The notes beneath the pieces are model-generated. The model worked only from the letters and a program-made list of their open reading frames with translations. It did not search any database and had not been told where the DNA came from. Position numbers and translations under genes: made by a program. From assembly GCA_902794395.1 (NCBI GenBank), contig CADBHB010000009.1, positions 1 to 64,000 of the forward strand: a stretch of 64,000 nt of DNA, in the 5' to 3' direction. Below, piece by piece: positions 8,401 through 16,936 of the stretch. The stretch's first letter is position 1; every line of letters starts with the position of its first letter. The stretch is from an uncultured Ruminococcus sp. Its GTDB lineage: Bacteria; Bacillota; Clostridia; Oscillospirales; Acutalibacteraceae.

Positions 8401-11400
8401 GGGCGATCAAACGCTTACCGCCAAATGGCACCAAAACGGCGACGCCATGTGCCACGTCACCTTCCATAAAAACGCCGACGACGCCACCGGCGTAATGGAC
8501 GACCAGACATGTGACCCCGGCGAGGTCATTCGCCTGCACGCCAATGAATTTGTCCGCGAGGGCTGGACGTTCTACGGCTGGTCTGCCACGGGAAGCTGGG
8601 AAGATTTCATGTGGTGGGACAAAGCTTCCTTTGACGTCAGTACCGACCTCGACCTCTACGCCCTTTGGACGAAGGATTATGTGATAAAATATGACGCGAA
8701 CGCCGAGGGCGTTACCGGCACTATGGGTCCGCAGAAGTTTCAGGTCAGCCGGATGAGCGACGGCACATGGTATGTGCACCAGGAACGCCTGCTCACGAAC
8801 ACCTATGAGCGCGAGGGATATCGCCTCACATACTGGTATCTTAATCCCGAATGTACCGGCAGAACATTTACGGACGGCGGCGTTTCGCCGATAGATGATC
8901 TGCGAGCCTCCGACGGCGAGATAACGCTTTACGCCGGATGGGAGAGAAATAAATTCACCGTAACCTTTGATAAGAACGCGCCTGACGCGACCGGCGAAAT
9001 GGAGCCGCAGATATTCACCCTGGGCTACAGCAGCCTGCTCAATGAAAATCAGTTCACACGCCCGGGCTGGCGCTTCAAGGAATGGAACACCGCGCCCGAC
9101 GGCTCAGGCAACCGTTACGTCGGCTACGCCACGCCGCAGTTCAACAACGACACCACCCTGTACGCGGTCTGGCAAAAAACATCTGCCGTCACCTTTGTCG
9201 CAAACGGCGGCGAGGGCGAGATGGAGCCGATGGTCGTAGACCAAAACAGCTATGTTTATCTGCCGCAGTGCAGCTTTGTAAAGGATAATTATTCGTTAGA
9301 CAGCTGGAACACTTCTCCCGACGGCAGCGGTACCAAATATTACGACAAGGGGTTCAACCAGATCGGCGACGATTTGACGCTTTACGCCCAGTGGAAGCAG
9401 ACGCGCTTCACGATAACCTATGACGCGAACGGCGGCGAGGGCGAAACCGGCCCGCAGATCGTGGATTTCGCCACGGGCACTTCCACCTTCTGCCCGCGCT
9501 GTTCGGGACCGTATCAAAGCACCGTCACCGAGCCGGACCTTGAGGTAAGGTACTGCGACTGCTGCGGCTTTGGCAGAGTGCTGCACGACGAGGGCGCTGT
9601 GACAGGACTCGCCAGCAGCTCCTACCACTCGCTCTCCGATTACACGGTCAACGCCAAATTTGACAATCTCGCCTCTCTCTATGCCGCGCTCATCGCCTGC
9701 TATCCCGACAGGGACTTCACTCAGGTCTCGGGAGATGACACCGAGGAATATGCGGCTTATACCGCCCTGTTCAACAAGGCGCGGGAGCTTATGGACGCCT
9801 CTCTCTCAAATGTCACAAAGGAGCCGGGCTATTCTATAGGCACCTCCGCGGTGGTCGGCATTACCGACAACTTCGTGCTTACGCCGGGCGAGAATCAGCT
9901 TGACATCAGCGACACGCTGGCGGCGGTAGCAAGGCTGTTCGGCTATGACGACACGGCTCTGTTTTTGAGCTGCGCCGAAAGCGCCGCCGCGGTCTATCAC
10001 GCCAACGAGGCGGGCGCGGCTACCGACAGCTTGTCCAACCGCCTTAAGTACAACGGCGCGGTGTATACCGACAACGGTTCGTTCGTAATGCCCTACGCTT
10101 TCCGCTGCGACGCCACCGACACCACGCTGCTCGCGTTCCTCATCATCGACCCCGACGGCGGTATCTCCGTTTGGCTCAGCGACCTTTCGGCGCTGTACTT
10201 GACGACCGTGTACGGCATGGAGCTGCCGAACGGCACCGACGCGGCTCTTGACGTTTACGGCAGATGCACTCTTTATGAGAACCCCGTGCCGCTTGAGAAC
10301 GCCTTTACCCGCGAGGGCTATGCTTTCCAAAAGTGGAACAGCGCTCCCGACGGCTCGGGCACTACATATTACGCCACCTCGGGCTTTTCGTCCTATTCCC
10401 TGAAAAACGATTTGACGATTTACGCTGTTTGGTCGCCCACCTTCTGCACGCTTACCTTTGACGCCAACGGCGGCGAGGGCACTATGGAGCCGCAGGTCAT
10501 AGACAAAAACACTGCTGTCCCGATAAACACCTGCACCTTTACCCGCGAGGGCTACACCTTTGCGGGCTGGAGCACAAGCAGCACATCTACCTACGCCTCC
10601 TACTCGGACGGCGAGAGCATAACAAGAAGCTCCGATACCACGCTGTACGCGGTCTGGAAGCGCAACGTCGTCATCAACTACGACGCAAACGGCGGCTACG
10701 GCACTATGGAGACACAGCGGATACCCGTCAGCAAATTAGATCATCTTAACAAAAACACCTTCCGTCACGAAAGTCTCGCCTTCAATTACTGGTCGCTCAC
10801 TCCCGACGGATCCAGAGCGTACAGCGACGGCTCCTCGGTGTATTTCTCCGCCGATCAGGAGAATATGACGCTTTACGCGATCTGGAAGTCAAAGACCGAC
10901 GCTTCCTCCGCCGTAACCATGGAGGATATGCATGTCACCTACAACGGCGAGGCGCAAAGCCCCGAGGCTGTGGTAAACTTCGAGGGCACAGGGATCTCTC
11001 AGGGCAGCTCTCCCGTCTTGCAATATGAGTACTACAGCGGCGCAGGGGTCGATCAGGCTAACCGTCTGGACGGCGCTCCTGCCGACGCGGGCGTATATAC
11101 CGTTCGCGCCGTGTATGAGGACTATAGGAATATCGGACGCAAAACCGCTTTGCTCACTATCGACAAAGCGCAAAGGACCGTCACCGCCGATCCCGTTATA
11201 CGGCTCTACGGTAATGACAAGGCGGCGTCGCTCAGACTCAGCTCTGACTTAGACGGTTCCGCAGACGCCGAAAGCGTCATAGTTACCTCTCAAAACGCCG
11301 AAATAGCGGCAGGGGGCGAGGGACTGTGCTACAAATCGGGCAACATCCTTATGGTCTCGGTCGCCTGCAACGGCGAGGGCTATACCGAAATGACCTTCAC

Positions 11401-13369
11401 CCTGCCCGCCACGACAAATTACGAGGCGTGTCAGACCACCTCGCTCGTTATCGCCGCGGAAGGCTATAACATAAGCATCGGCTCCGTTGAAAACGGCAGC
11501 TTGAAGGCAGACCTCATCAAGGCTGCCGAGGGCGAGGAGGTAAGCGTTTACGCCGCGCCCGAGACGGGCTATACGCTTGACAGCGTGACCGTCAAAAACG
11601 AAACCACCAATAAAACCTTTGAGGTCACCGACGGCAGCTTTATTATGCCCGACAGTAACGTGACCCTTAGCGCTGCCTTTACTCAAAACGAATACAGCAT
11701 CACATACGCGGACGCAGCGGGCGTGACCTACGCGGCAGACCTGCCCGCAACGGCGCATTACGGCGACCTTGTCACCCTTAACGCCGATGCCGACTCGGCG
11801 GAGGTGAAAGCCTTCCGCTGTACCTTCGGCACACCCGCGACGGAGCTTATCGTAACTCCCGACAAAAACGGAAGCTTCACCTTCCGCATGCCTGCCGGGG
11901 ATGTCACGGTAGAGGCGCTTACGGGTCAGCTGTATGACGTTGCCGTCGACAGCGGCTCAAACGGCAGCCTTGCAGTGTCCGCCGCAAGCGCGGCAGAGGG
12001 CGCGGTAGTGACCGTTACGCCTTCGGCGGCAAGCGGCTATAAGACAGGCGCGGTAACCTATACGGTGAACGGCGAAGCCAAGCCCGTTACCGTGAGCGTT
12101 TCCGAAAACGGCGACACCGAGTACACCTTTGTGATGCCCGCAGAAAACACGACTGTCAGCGCCGATTTCATCGCCGACACGACCTTGTCGGGCGCTCTGG
12201 ACAGTGTAAGCAATATCGCGGCTTCCGAGATCGGCAAAACCGAAGCCAAGCTTGACCTTGCCGTTGACAGCACGACGGCGCAGGCGCTTCAAACGGCTGC
12301 CGAGGCAGTCAGCGCGGAGCTTGCCGCGGGCGACGGCAGAAGCCTTACGGATGAAGAAAAAGCTTCCGCAATAGAAGCGCTCTCTCAGGCGGGTATGATA
12401 GTTGTTGAAACCGACGGAGAAAACGTTGCCGTCAAGACCCGCGACGGTCAAAACGCCTTTGTCAGAGTAGTCGAGCTAACCTATTTATCGGTAGAGGTCA
12501 AGGACTGCGGCGAGGCATCGGTCACGCTGGACATCACGCCCATGCGGCAGACTGTTGCTACCGCGCAGCCGGCGGGCACGTTGACAGACAGCCTGAACAG
12601 CGTTCCGCTCACACAGGCGCAGCCGGTCGAGGTCACTGTACCTACGACGGTCACGGTAGGAATTCCCGACAGTGTAGCTCAGGCGGCGGGCGGAGCCGGC
12701 AAGACAGCTTATGTGCGGCACACCCATAACGGAAAGGTATATGAGTACTCCGCGATCATCAGCGGTAACGCCGCCGACGGCTATACGGCTGTCTTTACCG
12801 ACCCCAACGGCTATTCCGAGTTCACCCTCAGCGCGCAGAGCGGCGCGGTCGCTTCCTTTGAATACAACGGAACGACCCTCTGCTACACCTCGTTTGCCGA
12901 GGCGGTCACTGACGCGCTGGATAAAAACGTCACCTTCCTCACCCTGCATCAAATGCCCTCCGACGAAGACGTCGCTGTGGTCACAAAGCCTGTCGTGCTG
13001 ACGCTGGGCGTTGCCGACGGCTGCGGTGAGCAGGTCGATCTAAACACCGTCTATCTCGACCGTATGCTCGCGGGCGATGGTGTTGTGAAAGCCTATTTTG
13101 CCGAACAGCTCGCGGCGTGTCAAATGTGCTTCATGCCCGAAGAGGGCTATCGGCTCGGCGACGCCAACGGCGACGGCAAGGTGAATGTACAGGACATCAC
13201 CGCTATACAAAGACATATTGCCGAGGTTGAGACGCTCAACGGCGAATGTCGCGTAAACGCCGACATCGACGGCAACGGAGCTGTGACTGTACTTGACATA
13301 ACACTGCTCCAAATGTACCTTGCGGAGTTCGACACAGAGTTGGGCATGTTCCAACCCGAGAACATATGA
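5462..13369 (+). CDS. giant secreted protein: CxxC knuckles, InlB-like repeats, dockerin
   Basis: The product is 2635 residues, with GGAGG 7 bp before the ATG and a typical signal peptide (residues 1-28, cleavage near SAGA-V). Residues ~30-630 carry thirteen CxxC knuckles, often CxxCG preceded by His, in an irregular repeat. Residues ~920-1820 hold eight Listeria-Bacteroides (Flg_new/InlB B-like) repeats with the F(D/V)ANGGEG...LYA(V/Q)W signature; the sixth is split by a ~260-residue insert that itself contains CPRC and CDCC. Then follow MBG/Ig-like modules and beta-repeats with FIMPD..VTL signatures. The C-terminus (about 2563-2630) is a type I dockerin (GDANGDGKVNVQDI, ADIDGNGAVTVLDI). It is likely exported and fixed to a cohesin-bearing scaffold. 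No enzyme domain is recognised; adhesion or metal binding is an inference. Confidence 0.9.
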   Translation: MKKNIIKVLCAVLALAMLIGAVPLSAGAVRCKHEHGTHWERLGTYMHCEVCDSCGARLRTGDHDIYDESQWYYSYINADHGEYGTHAQICKKCGYTHWDEHRYTRGTVTINGKAHGGVLVCTEPKCKHIFYGENPHVYDWQYVNGEGHKYTCVFCDYTSGKSLVNYTYVKPENVNYNNLSQYYVGVYGSYKPYNNCTDYEKQHFKTYYTLNQGAPADGYGHKCTKDDYSEHLWKEFKNESSHWLECTVCHAVTDRSGHHIGTYGSRKEHDTIVHMCTECGWVKSYEYPQYEKDDDGNDVFKGYKTETVKYNTNELPKPGDTAPEECKHKDSNGSSTDGYISICGKHDRVCLNCGKVLGTSNCSFEVETFERVRRAYLEENPHLYNMYGENYTDWVYLDNYFDEGHYKVCTVCGGKVHAQHNWDSANGSNASLNACRRTCKDCGYSKTFRARLKGTDPTPHSYLTYQDNYYFDANQNLHAPDNGNCSYVNSGTSHRAKCAVCGFDHTEKCDTDGWAELVGNAGHHTQFCSKCGGNQRVVSCGTACRKGHNSPVGFHEVYCPTCGDVYVPKAPCQYELNPAKTDAYRHSYKCALCGFEVTDNHILVTTEENVVPATSTKDGSKDLVTKCQICGRELARSTVRIPKTSGDPPAADFSICGYQAVVDANVPAHGFVQPQLEGTLLMSGVSEYLAAHSRELLRGVTGLPETITGKSESGVTETISTSGNSSAKILLKANMTMHVTQSLHDTEDENGDGDTTELTGMGATFSLTYSAYYRFVKNGVEYTSEAPINDSNGDPILNLPLDTAGSKITLSVPLFTGMYSSPTMYVQQSTDGGESYTTRLGDYAVANGLCAVTFSTEDGFGGEFLFKTNDHWLEHVPRREPDRNGGGNIEYWYSKNYNKYFSDILCTNEISLNDTYLDQNTYTLTFGANGGTGSTLPMTGLYSGSEVTLPACGFTKAGCEFYGWSAGGVTYPAGSLFTVTGDQTLTAKWHQNGDAMCHVTFHKNADDATGVMDDQTCDPGEVIRLHANEFVREGWTFYGWSATGSWEDFMWWDKASFDVSTDLDLYALWTKDYVIKYDANAEGVTGTMGPQKFQVSRMSDGTWYVHQERLLTNTYEREGYRLTYWYLNPECTGRTFTDGGVSPIDDLRASDGEITLYAGWERNKFTVTFDKNAPDATGEMEPQIFTLGYSSLLNENQFTRPGWRFKEWNTAPDGSGNRYVGYATPQFNNDTTLYAVWQKTSAVTFVANGGEGEMEPMVVDQNSYVYLPQCSFVKDNYSLDSWNTSPDGSGTKYYDKGFNQIGDDLTLYAQWKQTRFTITYDANGGEGETGPQIVDFATGTSTFCPRCSGPYQSTVTEPDLEVRYCDCCGFGRVLHDEGAVTGLASSSYHSLSDYTVNAKFDNLASLYAALIACYPDRDFTQVSGDDTEEYAAYTALFNKARELMDASLSNVTKEPGYSIGTSAVVGITDNFVLTPGENQLDISDTLAAVARLFGYDDTALFLSCAESAAAVYHANEAGAATDSLSNRLKYNGAVYTDNGSFVMPYAFRCDATDTTLLAFLIIDPDGGISVWLSDLSALYLTTVYGMELPNGTDAALDVYGRCTLYENPVPLENAFTREGYAFQKWNSAPDGSGTTYYATSGFSSYSLKNDLTIYAVWSPTFCTLTFDANGGEGTMEPQVIDKNTAVPINTCTFTREGYTFAGWSTSSTSTYASYSDGESITRSSDTTLYAVWKRNVVINYDANGGYGTMETQRIPVSKLDHLNKNTFRHESLAFNYWSLTPDGSRAYSDGSSVYFSADQENMTLYAIWKSKTDASSAVTMEDMHVTYNGEAQSPEAVVNFEGTGISQGSSPVLQYEYYSGAGVDQANRLDGAPADAGVYTVRAVYEDYRNIGRKTALLTIDKAQRTVTADPVIRLYGNDKAASLRLSSDLDGSADAESVIVTSQNAEIAAGGEGLCYKSGNILMVSVACNGEGYTEMTFTLPATTNYEACQTTSLVIAAEGYNISIGSVENGSLKADLIKAAEGEEVSVYAAPETGYTLDSVTVKNETTNKTFEVTDGSFIMPDSNVTLSAAFTQNEYSITYADAAGVTYAADLPATAHYGDLVTLNADADSAEVKAFRCTFGTPATELIVTPDKNGSFTFRMPAGDVTVEALTGQLYDVAVDSGSNGSLAVSAASAAEGAVVTVTPSAASGYKTGAVTYTVNGEAKPVTVSVSENGDTEYTFVMPAENTTVSADFIADTTLSGALDSVSNIAASEIGKTEAKLDLAVDSTTAQALQTAAEAVSAELAAGDGRSLTDEEKASAIEALSQAGMIVVETDGENVAVKTRDGQNAFVRVVELTYLSVEVKDCGEASVTLDITPMRQTVATAQPAGTLTDSLNSVPLTQAQPVEVTVPTTVTVGIPDSVAQAAGGAGKTAYVRHTHNGKVYEYSAIISGNAADGYTAVFTDPNGYSEFTLSAQSGAVASFEYNGTTLCYTSFAEAVTDALDKNVTFLTLHQMPSDEDVAVVTKPVVLTLGVADGCGEQVDLNTVYLDRMLAGDGVVKAYFAEQLAACQMCFMPEEGYRLGDANGDGKVNVQDITAIQRHIAEVETLNGECRVNADIDGNGAVTVLDITLLQMYLAEFDTELGMFQPENI

Positions 13370-13391
13370 ATACATTGAAAACAGTATAAAA

Positions 13392-13435
13392 GCTCCCTGC
13401 CGTTCGGTTTCAGCCGGGCGGCAGGGAGCGTTTTG
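13392..13435 (+). terminator. rho-independent terminator of the giant dockerin gene
   Basis: An 11-bp perfect stem (GCTCCCTGCCG at 13392-13402 and CGGCAGGGAGC at 13419-13429) is followed by GTTTTGT, 22 bp after the stop codon. Confidence 0.85.
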
Positions 13436-13448
13436 TCAGAAGATAATA

Positions 13449-13622
13449 TTAAGGCAACACCGCACAATTCGCGGCGCACGCCTTGCTTGAATATTGTTCC
13501 GTCAGCCTGCCCAAATAATCTCGGCAAGGCGTCAGCCTTACCTCAATTTGTTTGTGCACCCTGACGAAAAATCTTACTTCGCAATCCGCACACCTGAATT
13601 GTGCGGTATTGCCTTGCCTTAA
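13449..13622. mobile_element. MITE-like element with ~20-bp terminal inverted repeats
   Basis: The left end AAGGCAACACCGCACAATTC (13451-13470) is matched at 19 of 20 positions by the inverted right end GAATTGTGCGGTATTGCCTT (13596-13615); the outer TTAAGGC/GCCTTAA extends the symmetry to 13449 and 13622. The ~170-bp interior has no long ORF with a ribosome binding site. It ends 2 bp from the ktrA-type gene's stop codon. Related partial copies lie at about 3925-4060 and 22384-22485. With no transposase it would be non-autonomous. No clear target-site duplication is visible. Confidence 0.7.
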
Positions 13623-13624
13623 AT

Positions 13625-14272
13625 TTAAATGCGGAAGCACTTTTGGAGCGCCTTGTATTTGCCTAGCACCAAAAGTGTGGTGCCGGGCGGCAGGATGGTT
13701 TCGGGCTGTATCATAAAATTCATTACGTCGTGCGTTTTCATGCCGATGATGGTCAGGTCAAATTTTTTTCTGACGTCAAGCTGGATAATGCTCTTGCCTA
13801 CCCAGGCGTCGGGCAGGGTCACCTCGTAAAGAGCGGTGCTGTCGTCAAGCTCGATGTAGTCGAGGATATGGCTTGAGCTGTAGCGGATAGCCGCCCATTT
13901 TGCGATCTGCTTTTCGGGATATACCACCTTGTCCGCGCCGTTGCGCAGAAGGAACCTCTCCTGGCCGTCGCGTTCCGCTCGCGCTACAACGAATCTCGCG
14001 CCCAGCTCCTTCAACAGATAGGTGGTCTCAAGAGAGCTTTGGAAATCGTTGCTGATGGTCACGTAGCAGATGTCAAAATTTCCGACGCCGAGCGTGCGCA
14101 GGAACGCCTCGTTGGTGCTGTCGCCGATCTGCGCATCGGTGACTATATCCATCGCGTCGTTTACCCTTTCCTCCTTGATGTCTATGCCGAGCACCTCGTG
14201 CCCGAGCGAGTTTAGCTGGATAGCGATATGCTTTCCGAATCTTCCCAGTCCGATCAATAATACAGATTTCAT
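13625..14272 (-). CDS. ktrA: Ktr/Trk potassium uptake regulatory subunit (RCK protein)
   Basis: The 215-residue cytoplasmic protein has a Rossmann RCK_N domain (GLGRFG at residues 8-13, acidic GIDIKEE at the second strand end) and an RCK_C domain from about residue 135 (ALYEVTLPDAWVGKSI...). It gates the KtrB/TrkH channel in response to nucleotides. It lies 12 bp after the ktrB-type gene on the same strand, the standard KtrAB arrangement. Length is normal for KtrA. The stop codon sits 2 bp from a MITE-like element, so the natural downstream terminator may have been displaced. Confidence 0.93.
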   Translation of the reverse strand: MKSVLLIGLGRFGKHIAIQLNSLGHEVLGIDIKEERVNDAMDIVTDAQIGDSTNEAFLRTLGVGNFDICYVTISNDFQSSLETTYLLKELGARFVVARAERDGQERFLLRNGADKVVYPEKQIAKWAAIRYSSSHILDYIELDDSTALYEVTLPDAWVGKSIIQLDVRKKFDLTIIGMKTHDVMNFMIQPETILPPGTTLLVLGKYKALQKCFRI

Positions 14273-14284
14273 CTTATATCTCCT

Positions 14285-15622
14285 TTATCCTACTGTAATG
14301 CTTTCCTGAGGCAGCTTAGACAGCTTTTTCGGCGTGCCCGAAATGGCGGCGTAGATCACGGTGAGTCCGCCGACTCTGCCGAGGAACATCAGCACTATCA
14401 GAATGATCTGTGAGGCTACGCCCAGCGAAGGCGTTATGCCCAGCGTCAGCCCTACAGTGCCCACTGCCGACGCCGTTTCAAACAAACACACGCCCAGCGG
14501 CAGCTGCTCAACCGTGCTTATGACAGCCGCGCCGAAGAAGCACAGCGTAATATACATCAGAAGGACGGTGGACGCAACCTTTACCGCGCCCGCGGCTATC
14601 CTTCTGCCGAAAAACTCGGGGTCCTCCTTGCGGCTGAAGCTGGCTATCGCGTTGGACACCAGCACGGCGATGGTGGTGGTTTTCATGCCGCCCGCCGTTG
14701 AACCCGGAGAGCCGCCTATGAGCATAAGCGCTATAAAAACAGCCATGCCTATGCGGGTCATTGAGGTGAGGTCGAGGGTGTTGAAGCCCGCCGTACGGGT
14801 AGTTACCGACTGGAACAGCGACCCCAGTATCCTCTTGTCCGGCGGCAGATCGGCAAAATCATTTATGAAAAACAGCACCGCCGGCACCGCGATAAGCACT
14901 GCGGAGGTGAGCAGGATGACCTTGCTCTGCATGCGGTAGCGCTTTAGCCTGAACTTGTGGGTCACAACGTCCCTCCAGGTGAGGAAGCCAATGCCGCCTA
15001 TGACTATCAGGCACATCAAAACTATATTTATCAGCGGGTGAGAGGAATAGGAGGTCATAGACGCGAATTTGGCGTCGGGTTTTCCCATCAGGTCAAAGCC
15101 CGCGTTGCAAAAGGCGGAAACCGAATGGAACACCGCCATCCAGATTCCCCTCGGCCCGTAGTCCATGACAAACACGGGCACCATAACGGCGGCTCCTGCC
15201 AGCTCGATTATCGCGGTGCCCCTTATGACAAAGCCCGTCAGCCGGACTATGCCGCCCACTGTGGGGGCTGAGATGGCGCTCTGCATAGTGCTTCTTTGGG
15301 CAAAGGAGATCTTCTTGCCCGACAGCAGCGCAAACGACGCCGCCATGGTGATAACGCCCAGTCCGCCTATCTGTATCAGAAGCAGGATGACCGCCTGTCC
15401 GAATCCCGACCAGTAGGTCGCGGTGTCCTGCACCACCAGTCCGGTGACGCAGACCGCCGAGGTCGCCGTGAACAGCGCTTGGTTGAACGGCGTGACGCTT
15501 CCGCTCTTTGAAGAGAAGGGCAGCATAAGAATAAGCGCCCCCAGAATAATAACTCCTATAAATCCCAGTAGGATGATCTGAAACGACGTCAGCCGTTTCT
15601 GCTTTTTGATTGCTTTTGACAT
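14285..15622 (-). CDS. ktrB: Ktr/Trk potassium channel subunit (TrkH family)
   Basis: The 445-residue integral membrane protein translocates potassium. The four pore-loop motifs of the TrkH/KtrB family are visible: TATSAVCVTGL, SVSAFCNAGFDL, SVTTRTAGFNT and TASAVGTVGLTLG, each with the filter glycine. A GGGAG ribosome binding site precedes the ATG. It is followed by its RCK partner and preceded, 24 bp upstream, by a membrane-anchored protein of unknown function, so the three are probably one operon. Confidence 0.93.
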   Translation of the reverse strand: MSKAIKKQKRLTSFQIILLGFIGVIILGALILMLPFSSKSGSVTPFNQALFTATSAVCVTGLVVQDTATYWSGFGQAVILLLIQIGGLGVITMAASFALLSGKKISFAQRSTMQSAISAPTVGGIVRLTGFVIRGTAIIELAGAAVMVPVFVMDYGPRGIWMAVFHSVSAFCNAGFDLMGKPDAKFASMTSYSSHPLINIVLMCLIVIGGIGFLTWRDVVTHKFRLKRYRMQSKVILLTSAVLIAVPAVLFFINDFADLPPDKRILGSLFQSVTTRTAGFNTLDLTSMTRIGMAVFIALMLIGGSPGSTAGGMKTTTIAVLVSNAIASFSRKEDPEFFGRRIAAGAVKVASTVLLMYITLCFFGAAVISTVEQLPLGVCLFETASAVGTVGLTLGITPSLGVASQIILIVLMFLGRVGGLTVIYAAISGTPKKLSKLPQESITVG

Positions 15623-15646
15623 ATGTACTCCCTGCTGTTACACATT

Positions 15647-16507
15647 CTACCGCTTAAAAAACGGCAGCAGTCTGCTGGACTGACGGTTGTAGCTGCGGTT
15701 AGGCTGCTGAGGCTGCATGGGCTGTTCGGGCTGATCGGGCTGTTGGGGAGGATCCATCCTCGACTCTTCCTCGGTGATGGATACATAACAGCTGTCCTCG
15801 TTTCCCTTTATCAAACAGCAGTCAAGCGTTTGCGCTTCTCCGTTTTTAAACATCATCGACAGGAACTGGCGAATATCCATCCCGGACGTTGCGGGGAGTA
15901 TATCGTCTATCGCGTAGCCGGGCAGGTAAAGCTCCATGAGGTTGTCTGCCGCCGTGTCCAAGCCGAAGCCGCTTACATAATATACCGTCTTACCGTTTAT
16001 CGTTTCCGAGGTCCCTGGTTCTTTTTCATATCGTATGTCGTTCACTTTAAAGCCGTAGCTTCCCGAAGCGGTGCGGTACAGCTTGCCGTCGAGGATGCTG
16101 CCGGTCCAGTCGCTCTTTTGCTCTGCGTTATCGCCGGTATCCATATTGGAGAAAAACGTGCCGCTGATCTTGCCGTCACGGGATATTTCCATCGTCGCGT
16201 GAAGATAAGTCGAGCCTTCCGTGGGAGGTCCTCCGTTGTGGGAAATAAAGTGGGCGGGAAATTCACTGAAAGCCTCACTCAAGTCCAATTCCTCCGCCTG
16301 CGCCGGTACGGACACATCCGAAGTTGCAGGCTCTGGCGGCGCGGAGGGCGGACCGGGTATTGAGGGCGCGTCCGGTGTCGCCGGCTGCGCGGGAGGCTTT
16401 GGCTGAGAGGGCTTTGACGGGTGGCGGATCGCGAAAAGTACGATCAAAACGCCTATGGCGACAGCCGCCAGGGCTGCAATAATAATAATCAAGCTTTTCT
16501 TTTTCAT
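15647..16507 (-). CDS. membrane-anchored hypothetical protein with Pro-rich linkers
   Basis: The 286-residue product starts with a short basic stretch and one hydrophobic segment (about 5-28). A Pro/Ala/Ser-rich linker follows (30-70), then a ~170-residue globular domain with several aromatic beta-strand-like stretches, and a C-terminal tail rich in Pro and Gln (from about 250). A GGGGAG ribosome binding site precedes the ATG. It is first in the probable operon with ktrB and ktrA. I do not recognise the domain; it is most likely anchored at the outer face of the membrane. The TM plus Pro-rich layout recurs in other proteins of this window. Confidence 0.75.
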   Translation of the reverse strand: MKKKSLIIIIAALAAVAIGVLIVLFAIRHPSKPSQPKPPAQPATPDAPSIPGPPSAPPEPATSDVSVPAQAEELDLSEAFSEFPAHFISHNGGPPTEGSTYLHATMEISRDGKISGTFFSNMDTGDNAEQKSDWTGSILDGKLYRTASGSYGFKVNDIRYEKEPGTSETINGKTVYYVSGFGLDTAADNLMELYLPGYAIDDILPATSGMDIRQFLSMMFKNGEAQTLDCCLIKGNEDSCYVSITEEESRMDPPQQPDQPEQPMQPQQPNRSYNRQSSRLLPFFKR

Positions 16508-16552
16508 AACAGACTCCCCAAATCATTATAATATCATCTGTTTCACCTATTG

Positions 16553-16581
16553 ATTTTATCATAATCCTTGCGTAAAATCAA
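16553..16581 (-). promoter_or_regulatory. candidate promoter for the ktrAB operon
   Basis: On the minus strand, TTGATT (16581-16576), 17 bp, TAAAAT (16558-16553), about 45 bp before the first gene of the operon. Confidence 0.5.
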
Positions 16582-16733
16582 TCCGAAATCGGCAATTCGG
16601 CAGGCTTTGTGCCAAAAAGGTCAACGGGTACCGAGCGTTGAGCCGTAAAACACTGCCATAAAACTGCTGTTTTTCGGAAAATCCGGGGTTTGTGGGAAAA
16701 GTGCGCAAAAATAATCATTATTATGCTTTTTAT

Positions 16734-16762
16734 TTGACACATACATAAAAATGTGGTATGCT
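16734..16762 (+). promoter_or_regulatory. promoter of the heterodimeric ABC exporter operon
   Basis: TTGACA (16734-16739), 17-bp spacer, TATGCT (16757-16762). A start near 16769 leaves a leader of about 250 nt before the first ABC gene, long enough for regulation by attenuation. Confidence 0.65.
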
Positions 16763-16804
16763 ATAATTGTATTTAAATGCATTTTGGAGCGTGTTAAAAA
16801 CCGC

Positions 16805-16897
16805 ATGCTTCGGTACAAAGCGCGGTGGGTTTCGGGACTTTGTGCTCGGGTTTGCGGGCGTTTTTACCCGCCGCCGCATGATTCTTTTTTGTTTTGA
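16805..16897 (+). CDS. possible 30-codon leader peptide ahead of the ABC exporter
   Basis: An ATG frame of 30 codons opens within the leader, 15 bp after GGAG, and includes a Tyr-Pro-Pro-Pro stretch (residues 21-24) encoded right at the descending arm of a hairpin. Basic and aromatic residues dominate the N-terminal half. Prolines in a row slow ribosomes, and ribosome-dependent attenuation is known for drug-efflux ABC pairs such as BmrCD. The ribosome binding site spacing is long, so translation is uncertain. Confidence 0.3.
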   Translation: MLRYKARWVSGLCARVCGRFYPPPHDSFLF

Positions 16898-16936
16898 GCT
16901 TTCTTTTCAAAGGCAGAGCGCCCGCAGGCGCTTTTT
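16815..16936 (+). promoter_or_regulatory. structured leader with terminator-like hairpin
   Basis: Three successive hairpins can form: ACAAAG/CTTTGT (16815-16843), GCGGG/CCCGC (16854-16871) and AGCGCC-CGCA-GGCGCT (16917-16932) followed by TTTT. The last looks like a weak intrinsic terminator ~85 bp before the ABC gene. Together with the leader ORF this suggests an attenuator. The ligand or signal is unknown. Confidence 0.4.

Noticed and set aside
5534..13375. Many long minus-strand ORFs under the giant dockerin gene
   Set aside because: They are shadows of the plus-strand codon bias: no ribosome binding sites, and no recognisable motifs, whereas the plus frame has continuous domains.
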